From NCBI GenBank assembly GCA_034096865.1, contig JAWQFJ010028307.1, positions 69,278 through 133,277 on the forward strand: a DNA stretch of 64,000 bases. Direction: 5' to 3'. The notes beneath the pieces were generated by a model that was not told the DNA's origin, ran no database searches, and saw only the letters and a program-made list of their open reading frames with translations. The translations under genes were made by a program, and so were the position numbers. The stretch's first letter is position 1, and each line of letters begins with the position of its first letter. The stretch comes from Theodoxus fluviatilis (taxonomy: Eukaryota; Mollusca; Gastropoda; Cycloneritida; Neritidae). Below, one piece after another: positions 56,743 to 64,000 of this stretch.

Positions 56743-57069
56743 TAGGTAGGCAGGAAGAAACTTTTTTTCTTTTTCTTCTTGTTGTTTTTTGGGGGTTTTT
56801 ACTTTTTCTTTTGATGGTTCAAAGAAAGATTTGCCATTTCGTAGACATGTTAAATTGATGCTTTGAGAAAAAAAAAGTTTGAAACAATATATTGTACACA
56901 ATGAATTTAACTGAAATTTTTATTGATTCCGGTGAATGATTTTAAAATGTTTGTGTGCACTGTTTGTGTGTGTGTGTGTTTTTCAACAGGGAAAAAGAAA
57001 GTGTAGGTTTGGCATAAAGATTTTGGGGTCACTCCGGTGACTAGAAACAACTTCTTCTTTTTTTGGTTT

Positions 57070-57410
57070 GTGCAATGTCATATCTGATTTCCCACGCTGT
57101 TTTATATAGTGATGCCATGTCAACATCAATCAAGCCCATCATAAAACATCTATCCGTACAACTTCAGAGAGTTGATTGCAGTGTCTTGGCTGGGATATGG
57201 GTTCAGATTAAAGGTGAAACTGTTTCCGTTGGCATTTGTCCTGAAGTTAGTTTCAGAACAGGTTTCTGTTTAGTTTTAATTCCCTTGGGTTGAAATGGAG
57301 CATGTTTAGACAGGAGCAGCTTTGAGGTGGGGCTTAGAGGTGCAGGAATGCAGCAGCCAGAACAACTTACAAGGGCTGGCTTGAGGCGTTGTCAATGATG
57401 AACTCAGAAA
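57070..57410 (-). repeat. inverted copy of exon 10 end and intron 10 segment
   Basis: The reverse complement matches 43273-43612 with scattered substitutions. It includes the last ~35 bases of the exon and its splice donor (TTACAAGGGCTGGCTTGAGG on this strand). The surrounding sequence shows no other part of the gene. Confidence 0.9.
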
Positions 57411-58036
57411 GATACTGAGAGATCTTTTAACTTGAGTATGTTTTGTATGCAACATTGTTATTTTATGTTACAGGTGGATTTTTTTCTATTGAAATGGCCT
57501 CTGTCTAATCAGACTTTGTGCCAGTGGTGGAGTATATGCTGGAATGTTGGCAGCAATGACTTTGCAACCTTTCACTTGGAATACACTGATGTATCATGCC
57601 AGGAAGGGACATTTCTGTTACTTCTGTGTGAACTTATCAGTGTATGTAATCAATACCACAGTCATGTATGAATCATAATCGAGTGGCTCTGGCTGTATGT
57701 TATGCCCATTGTATCATTTATATTTTGAAGTGATTATGTATGCATGTGGTTTTCTTCTTGATTAAACTTAACTACTCCACGTGCCTTAAAAACATCCATT
57801 TGAGCAAAATATGTCTGTAAACAGAGGTGTCTTAGTATATAGTATTAGTATATCGATCCCGATGGACGAACATCAGATCAGATCAGTATATCATGCATGT
57901 ACTGAGATTGTCAAAAGTGAATTCAATGGAGTTGTCACCACCAGACATGGGACTGATCCGTATTTATACTGATTTCCGTATTTTTTTTAAGTCAATGGGT
58001 CATTTCTGAGATCACCGCAAATCCGAAGAGATAATT

Positions 58037-58056
58037 GGGGGGGGGGGGGGGGGGGG
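58037..58056 (+). repeat. poly-G run
   Basis: 20 uninterrupted G. Confidence 0.95.
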
Positions 58057-58231
58057 TAGGGTGAACTTTGGCGCCTTCGCAAGTTCGGTTGTCGGGTCGT
58101 TCCGTCATGTTTCACGAAGTACTGCGACGTCATTTATCCAAACTTTGCGCTCGTTTTGATTGGTCATTGCCGATCTTTGCCGAAGCTGAAAATACTCGTT
58201 TTCGGATTCTCCGAGCGCTTGTGCAGCCGTG

Positions 58232-58453
58232 CGTTCAAGACGACCTACCGGTAGCCGAGCAACCGGTGTGCCCTCTTGAACGACTCGCTATGACCCAATG
58301 GTAGCCAAGATGGCTTCCGCGATGCCTTCTCATCGCCGCGAATTGCGCTTCTCAACCAAATGAGTAAACCAGCAGCTGCAGACTGCTCGTTCCTTGTGGA
58401 AGCTGATGAAATACGTTAAGCTGTAGCTGTGCATGAATGCTCGGCATCGCTCG
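58232..58453 (+). repeat. direct repeat, copy 1 (second copy 58914-59135)
   Basis: TTCAAGACGACCTACCGGTA, CCGGTGTGCCCTCTTGAA, CTGCAGACTGCTCGTTCC and GCTCGGCATCGCTCG are shared in order and spacing with 58914-59135, with only a few differences. Here the terminal inverted repeats are missing, so it is a partial copy of the TIR element. Confidence 0.92.
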
Positions 58454-58810
58454 AATAGAAATTTATGTCAAAACGACAGTGCTAACTTGGTGTAAGCAAG
58501 AATATTTCGATGCTCACTTCAAGGGAGATTACACAACAAACAAAGGGCTAATGTAAGATACAAGAGTTGCTTCCCTTAAAATTGTTTCGCTATCTGCCTT
58601 GGAAATGTTTGCTAACATCTTGCCCAGTAATTATTTCAGAGCAGTTATTCTTTTAAAAAAGAAAAGTACAATATCAGCCTAACTTCTTGTAACGTCTCGC
58701 ATAGGCTGGGTAATAATCACAGGTCGAAATGCGTGCCACAGCGCATATTTGTGATGACGACTTTCTTCCTTTCCCCGAAGGCAGCCATTTTGGCTATACA
58801 GGCGCAACAG

Positions 58811-59165
58811 GGGCCTGTTCAAGAGGCCTACCGGTACGTACTGGTACATACCGGTAGCCTCTTGAACGACTTGGTACGGCTACCGGTACGTAGCGCGCCG
58901 GAGAGCCGCCGTGCATTCAAGACGACCTACCGGTAGCCAAGCAACCGGTGTGCCCTCTTGAATGACTCGTTATGACCCAACGGTAGCCAAGATGGCTTCC
59001 GCGATGCCTTCTCATCGCCGCGGATTGCGCTTCATAACCAAATGAGTAAACCAGCAGCTGCAGACTGCTCGTTCCTTGTGGAAGCTGATGAAATACGTTA
59101 AGCTGTAGCTGTGCATGAATGCTCGGCATCGCTCGTACGTACCGGTAGGCCTCTTGAACAGGCCC
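58811..59165. mobile_element. 355-bp TIR element upstream of the BED-like gene
   Basis: The ends are inverted repeats of about 31 bp with no mismatch: the left begins GGGCCTGTTCAAGAGGCCTA and continues CCGGTACGTA; the right (59135-59165) is its reverse complement. The body contains the direct repeat shared with 58232-58453. The superfamily is unknown because no clear target-site duplication is visible. Confidence 0.85.
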
Positions 59166-59187
59166 TTGTGAAGTCGAAGCAGTCAAA

Positions 59188-59949
59188 ATGGCGATTTACG
59201 CCTATCGAGTGTTGACGGAAAATGAAAGTGTTGAGTCCGCGAACATGGACAAGATTGACAGTGTGAAAAACAAATGGAAAGCGCAATGGCTGTCAGAGAG
59301 AGTTGTAGTGAAATACAAGGGCAAGAAGAGATCCCAGTTGATCGGCGATTCCATCGCAAAAATCGACGTGCCTGGAGAAGCCATTTGCAAGTGGTGCGAG
59401 AAAGGAATCATCAATTACGGGACAAATGGAAAGTCTGCGTTGGTAAAGCATCTCACCACCAACAAACACGCACTGAAATTGGATTTGCATCGAACAACGC
59501 CGTCTGTGGACCCAAAGATTCGGCAGCCACTGGAACTCCCTGGAGATCAACCCGTGTTGTACCTCATCATGCTACAAATTCCAGTTGATGGCCGAAGTCG
59601 TAGACCATCCCACGTTGCTTTTGCTCGGAAATCATGGAGCCGCAAGGTAGCCTCTTCTTCTAAAAATAAGCTGCAGACTCCCACACCCTCCACATCAGCT
59701 GTGGTCAGTGCTTCAAGACGGGAAACTGTACCTTCAGTCACTGCTAATGGTGTGTCTCCGGGGTTTTGTATTCCCAAGGTGGCCTCTTCTTCCGCCATGA
59801 AGGTGGTGCAGACCCCCATCAACAAAAGATCGTCATCTGTGCCCGTGAGTGAAGCTAATGTGGTGCAGGCCCCAGCAAAGAAAAGGCAGGTTTCCAGTGG
59901 TGACCTGAGGGATTTCTTCAGCAAACTTCCCAGAGTATCAATGAAATGA
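59188..59949 (+). CDS. BED/hAT-type zinc-finger protein, single exon, 253 aa
   Basis: ATG in good context (AAAATGG), stop at 59947-59949, AATAAA at 59952-59957. Residues about 65-95 hold CKWCEKGIINYG followed by KSALVKHLTTNKH, a C-x2-C...H-x5-H zinc finger of the type found at the N-terminus of BED/hAT-derived proteins. The rest is basic and Ser/Thr/Pro-rich, with two similar KVASSS...VVQTP segments, then a conserved-looking end SGDLRDFFSKLP. No DDE/RNase H catalytic domain or hAT dimerisation region is present, so it is either a truncated transposase or a domesticated, DNA-binding remnant. The frame is intact with balanced codon use. A second Met at residue 20 (NMDKID) is an alternative start. 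Confidence 0.6.
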   Translation: MAIYAYRVLTENESVESANMDKIDSVKNKWKAQWLSERVVVKYKGKKRSQLIGDSIAKIDVPGEAICKWCEKGIINYGTNGKSALVKHLTTNKHALKLDLHRTTPSVDPKIRQPLELPGDQPVLYLIMLQIPVDGRSRRPSHVAFARKSWSRKVASSSKNKLQTPTPSTSAVVSASRRETVPSVTANGVSPGFCIPKVASSSAMKVVQTPINKRSSSVPVSEANVVQAPAKKRQVSSGDLRDFFSKLPRVSMK

Positions 59950-60164
59950 AGAATAAACAGTCACAAAATGAACAGACTTTTCTATGTACAATTTTTTGGT
60001 ATTTGCACACCCAACACACAACTATTGATGGCAGAGATCAATCTAAAACAGACATGTGATTTTGGGTGAGTACTTTAAAAAATTTACTTTTTTTGTACTG
60101 TAGCTGTTTCAGTGAACAGCCTAGAAAGTTAATTTTCCTGCTCAGATTGCACCATTTGGCTTCC

Positions 60165-60260
60165 CCTATTAAAAACATTTTCCGGGGGGGCATGCCCCCG
60201 GACCCCCCTAGCTTGCTTGGCGCTTTGCGGTGTCGGTTCGGCGCAAAGCGCCTTCAGTTT
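60165..60260 (+). repeat. GC-rich palindromic 3' tail of transposon-related sequence
   Basis: GGGGGGGCATGCCCCC and GCGCTTTGCGG...GCGCAAAGCGCC form two strong hairpins. Such CCGGGGGGCATGCCCCCGG tails follow BED/hAT-type genes in several invertebrate genomes as I recall, so this may mark the 3' end of the unit that contains the 59188 gene (inference). Confidence 0.4.
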
Positions 60261-62100
60261 CAGTATTTTTCACAATTCCCTTGTCCCATGTCTGCACCAC
60301 CCCGGATCATCTTGGGCCATCAATGAGGCTTCGCTGTAGACATGTGTTTTGTGATAGAACTGCTAGGTTTAGAAGGAAAACTCAAGAATTTGTAAAATTA
60401 GAATACATCAAATGTGTGTATGTATGTGCATGCATGTGTGTGCATGCATGTGAGTGCATATGCATGTGCAAGAGAGTGTATTTTATTATGTGTGTGCATG
60501 TGTCAGAGAGAGAGAGAAAGACTTGTACTTCCCACCCTCTCACTCTTTCTGCCGTAAAACAATGAAGTCACTTACATGTATAGTTTCATGTATCATTAAC
60601 ATTCAGTCTTTAAAATCCCAGAAACCTCAAAGAGTTGACTTATAGTCTTAAAAAATATAGGAAGATCCATGTTTTGTCGCAGTTGTCGCTACTGCTCCTT
60701 AAATCCGTGTTCTCATTGCTGTTCACTCGCTGACAGGCGCACACACTTCCAGGAAGCCCTTCCATCGAAGCTAAATTGACAAGAATTGCACAGCTGACTC
60801 TCCCTGAGATTGCACTTGGCAACGAGTCAACATGATGCAGCTGACTATAACGGCACTGAACCACAGATGTTTGCAGGTTTACAGAGGCAAGGACAAGACA
60901 CAAGCAGGATGCTGCAGTGTTTGTGTTCATGCTCGTAATGCACCACCCTCACACCATCAACTCCCTTCCATTCTCCCGTTTTTACCCGTTTTCTTGTTGA
61001 GCACACAGGTTGCTGACAAAAACCTTGTGTTGAAATAATTTTTCATCATTATGCATCTGCCTTTCATCTACATGCCGAACAATTTTCAAAGCAAAATTGA
61101 AAAATATTAACCACCCAGAACAGTTTGTTGGTTTGGTTTTTTTTCATCGTTCTATGTGGAATGAATTTAAAGGATACGAATGGAGAAGATCGAGTCTATA
61201 GGCATCTCCAAGTTATTTCATTGTCCAATATAAAGATGTGATTTAAGGCACTAGCAGAAACATGTTGGAAATCATGTTTGACTGGAGACAAGCCATGCAT
61301 AATTGCTCCTACAAAGACATATCTGCAGAGGAAGTGGTGACATGCTCCTGAATTCCAGCCTGACCTTGCAAGTCCAGATGTCAGGGATTTGGAACAAAAC
61401 TCTTCCCTTGAATCAGTTTCTCCACACAAATGTGGCCGATCCTCTTAAACTCGTTCCAGACAAACATCCCCAATCTGGGATCAGCAGCACACAATTACTG
61501 AACTGTCAACTGTCGTTTATATTTAACTCTGAAAATTTTGAAGTTCTGCTAAGAGTAGGTTGGGGTTTTGGGGGGTGGGTGTTGGCCAATTTTTGGAGAA
61601 ACCTAGAAATAGGTCGTCTGATGCGCTATAGCTGGGGACAAAATGGCCCATCTTGAATAAGTTAAACTGAGTCGGGCCGATTCCTTTAGAGATTTTCAGA
61701 TTATTGTATCACCACAAAATGCAAGTACTTACCTTTAAAACGGTAGTAGAATTATCAATGTGCAGTGGTTTGATTTGTGCCTGTTTGAATACGTGTGCAC
61801 TAAAAACGGGCACTGAGAAACTGACCTTTTTTATATGTTGATAAATCCTTGCCAACAAAGTTGACAGAGAACAAACAAATTCATTGGCTTCTGGCCTCTA
61901 GAGGTAAATGTAAAGGTCTGGTTTCATACAGCGACTCATCACCCATGTCAGGGTCTCAGACCGCTTTGCACTTTACCCCCTGATCACTGGGCCGCTTGAT
62001 CAATCCTTCACTGGCACGCGACAACAAACAGTGACAGACAGACAAGACACACACAATCAATTAACCAGCACCACCTCCTCTCCCTGGGGAATATTCTGAC
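60260..62100. other. intergenic, nothing recognised
   Basis: Short open frames only, a TGCATG-rich tract at about 60420-60480 and no repeat family identified. Confidence 0.4.
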
Positions 62101-62107
62101 CTGATTT

Positions 62108-62303
62108 TTCCCCTGTGGGTTCTTGGTAAGAAGTGACCCACCGTGTCTCCCTACGCGATTTGTAAGAGGCGAATAACTAGAGACACCGTGACTGGATTAC
62201 GTTTACTCTAAACTGTTAGTGTGATCTTCGTGCTTCATGGCCTTACATAGCCTGCAAAGGCTGATAGGCCGTAAAACTCTATCCATCCATCAATCCATCC
62301 GGC
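62108..62303 (+). mobile_element. SINE with (ATCC)n tail, copy 4
   Basis: CCCCTGTGGGTTCTTGGTAA, CTCCCTACGCGATTTGTAAG, GGCCTTACATAGCCTGCAAA and an ATCC tail. Confidence 0.88.
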
Positions 62304-62309
62304 CCGATT

Positions 62310-62525
62310 CTGGCTCATGGCCGCATACAAGGGTAAATTGCACAATATTTTGCAAGCACTGCCCTCAGGTACCCGATTTCACTCCTGGGTGGGGAGAAGC
62401 AGTGTGAGTTACGCATCTCGCTCAAGCATGTAACTCTGGAACAGCACAGTTACGAACGTCGCACCCACTAGCCGCAAGCGACTACAGGTCAAGCTCGCTA
62501 TAACCACTCGGCCACAGAGCAATGG
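62310..62525 (-). mobile_element. tRNA-derived SINE, copy 3
   Basis: On the minus strand it starts TTGCTCTGTGGCCGAGTGG. TGGCCGAGTGG is a match to the pol III A box of Leu/Ser-type tRNA, with a B-box-like GACGTTCGTAACT about 50 bases on. The body (CACTGCTTCTCCCCACCCAG) aligns with 11195-11400. It abuts the tail of SINE copy 4. Confidence 0.75.
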
Positions 62526-62669
62526 CGAATAAAAATGCACTGTGTCTGTCGATGCGAGTCTTCCGTTTTAAGTTACACCACATACTACATGTATACGGAT
62601 TCGTTTGCAAAGATCGCACAATCAAGATGTCGAGGTGAAGTGCAACTCAATCAGAAGAGCTCCGCTCCG

Positions 62670-62727
62670 CCCCCCCCCCCCCCCCCCCCCTGATTATCAA
62701 GGGCACGTTCAACCCCCCCCCCCCCCC
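62670..62727 (+). repeat. poly-C runs
   Basis: Runs of about 21 and 14 C, separated by TGATTATCAAGGGCACGTTC. Confidence 0.95.
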
Positions 62728-63167
62728 TCCCCCTCCCTCTCTCCAAAGGCTTAGCTCTATGTAAGCCTTGAGAGAGAGAGGGTTGAACTCGCCCCATGTC
62801 TTCGCGTAGAAGTCAAACACAACATTTATTGCTGGATTTAAGTACACGCAGTAATGGGCCAGCTTTCTGAATGGACCATAATCTCCTAATTTCTCGGGTG
62901 CCCCTGATGGGTGAAAATCTTGCTGTATCTCGAAATGACAGGCAGGCCCCATCAGACCGGCCATGTGTGGCAAGACTGGTCACAATGGTGGCGTCCACAC
63001 TACAACATCGTGACGTATCAGTGCGCGTCTCTTTACCTTGGTGCCAGCCCATGATTTAGCAGCCAAAGGGAGCGCGATTTTAGGACACAGGAGAAACGTG
63101 GAGTAGGAGGTTGAAAATCATATCGGAGCCTCAAAACGGGAACTTTTGCAGATTTTCAGCAGACTTG

Positions 63168-63430
63168 TGCTCCCTGAGGGTTGGGGGTCAGAATAGACCC
63201 ACCGCGTCTCCCTTCACGATTCGTAAAAGGCGAATAACTAGGGACATCGCGACTTGATTTGTGCTTACTCTAAATTGCTCTTGTGATTGTCGTGCTAAAT
63301 GGCCTTACATAGCCTAAAAAGGCTGATAGGCCGTAAAACACCATCCATTCATCCATCCTTTGTCGTGCTCAATGGCGTTGCATAGCTTACAAAGGCTGAT
63401 AGGTCGTAAAACTCCATCCAATCCTATCCA
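63168..63430 (+). mobile_element. SINE with (ATCC)n tail, copy 5, with a partial second tail
   Basis: TCCCTGAGGGTTGGGGGTCA, CTCCCTTCACGATTCGTAAA, CTTACATAGCCTAAAAAGGC and ATCC tail to about 63358. GTCGTGCTCAATGGCGTTGC through a second AAAGGCTGATAGG and tail to 63430 repeats the last third. Confidence 0.85.
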
Positions 63431-63808
63431 ATCAGCAGCCTTGTACTGTTTGTAGTGCGAGAAGAGCTACATACACTCTGAGGAATGCAGCTGTAATGAG
63501 GTAATGTTTCAAATGGACTGCATCAGTTCATACCACACTACCCATTATGATTTATGGTTTTCTGCACGGATGGCAACTTGCATTAGTTGTGGCTAGAAGT
63601 GCTATCTGGATGACTCCACGCACATCGAGATGGGTTCTGTAGTCCACTACCGGCCGAGCATCGATCTACAGAAGTGCGACAAACTGGCGGTCAGTGTTTC
63701 AGTCAGACAGGAGGCCCCTCTGAACACAGAGAATGTAGACCTAACTATTGACTAGTCAGCAGCGCTGAATGACAGGAGGCTGGTAACAATGCTCAACAGC
63801 TTTTGGGT

Positions 63809-63829
63809 CGGGGGGGGAGGGGGGGGGGG
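63809..63829 (+). repeat. poly-G run
   Basis: G run with a single A interruption. Confidence 0.93.
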
Positions 63830-63842
63830 GACACTTTTGTTT

Positions 63843-63965
63843 GGTGGTAAGAATGGACCCACCGCCGTTCTCTACGCGATTCGTAACGACTTGCTCTTAA
63901 CTCTAATCAACCTACAAAAGCTGATGGGCCGTAAACCCGCCATTCATTTATTCGTTCGTTCATTC
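63843..63965 (+). mobile_element. SINE (ATCC-tail family), degraded copy 6
   Basis: TGGTAAGAATGGACCCACCG, TCTACGCGATTCGTAA, CCTACAAAAGCTGATGGGCC and a TTCATT-type tail. The centre is deleted. Confidence 0.7.
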
Positions 63966-64000
63966 GTTGTTGCCGAAAGTGCTTATGGCAATGTAGCATT

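Noticed and set aside
62310..62525. functional tRNA gene
   Set aside because: A-box and B-box-like motifs are present, but no cloverleaf can be drawn, and the sequence extends into a body shared with two other loci, so it is a SINE.

Overview
The window is eukaryotic: multi-exon coding sequence with GT-AG introns, no operons, very high repeat content, poly-purine/pyrimidine and CA/CT microsatellites, tRNA-derived SINEs, LINE fragments, DIRS retrotransposons and small DNA transposons. The set of elements fits an aquatic invertebrate, most likely a mollusc (perhaps a gastropod). That is an inference from repeat style, not a match to a named genome.

The main gene lies on the + strand and runs through most of the window, from ATG 7522 to TGA 52038. 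I reconstructed 15 coding exons whose phases close exactly: 4239 nt, 1412 codons plus stop. The predicted protein has, in order, an acidic low-complexity N-terminus, a methyl-CpG-binding-domain-like (MBD) module built from four exons, an RG/SRG-rich basic tract, a C4HC3 PHD-like zinc finger, a Pro/Ala-rich linker with a polyalanine run, an F-box, and leucine-rich-repeat-like segments. It looks like a chromatin-directed SCF ubiquitin-ligase receptor. The layout parallels KDM2/FBXL19 (CXXC-PHD-F-box-LRR), with an MBD in place of CXXC. I do not recognise a named orthologue.

Region by region. 1-7400: upstream flank with 67-bp, 80-bp and 72-bp minisatellites, a small TIR element and a possible TATA box; the 72-bp array is an in-frame amplification of a LINE reverse-transcriptase segment. 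7440-11680: first three coding exons, with a 68-bp minisatellite in intron 1. 11681-22939: two antisense DIRS-like tyrosine-recombinase retrotransposons, both decayed, flanking a 28-nt micro-exon. 22940-24560: RG-rich exon and a TIR element. 24560-37500: a 14-kb intron holding LINE 3' ends, SINEs, a 42-bp satellite, a composite dispersed repeat rich in TCAAGGTCA, CA repeats and a 32-bp satellite. 37550-52038: zinc finger, linker, F-box and LRR exons, with further repeats and a nested TA/TTAA DNA-transposon insertion. 52039-64000: 3' flank with a 40-bp minisatellite, an inverted copy of an internal exon/intron segment, a short intronless gene with a BED/hAT-type zinc finger (59188-59949), a TIR element just upstream of it, and a cluster of SINEs at the right edge.

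Apart from the main gene and the small BED-like ORF, I see no other convincing host gene. Most long open frames here are translations of tandem repeats.
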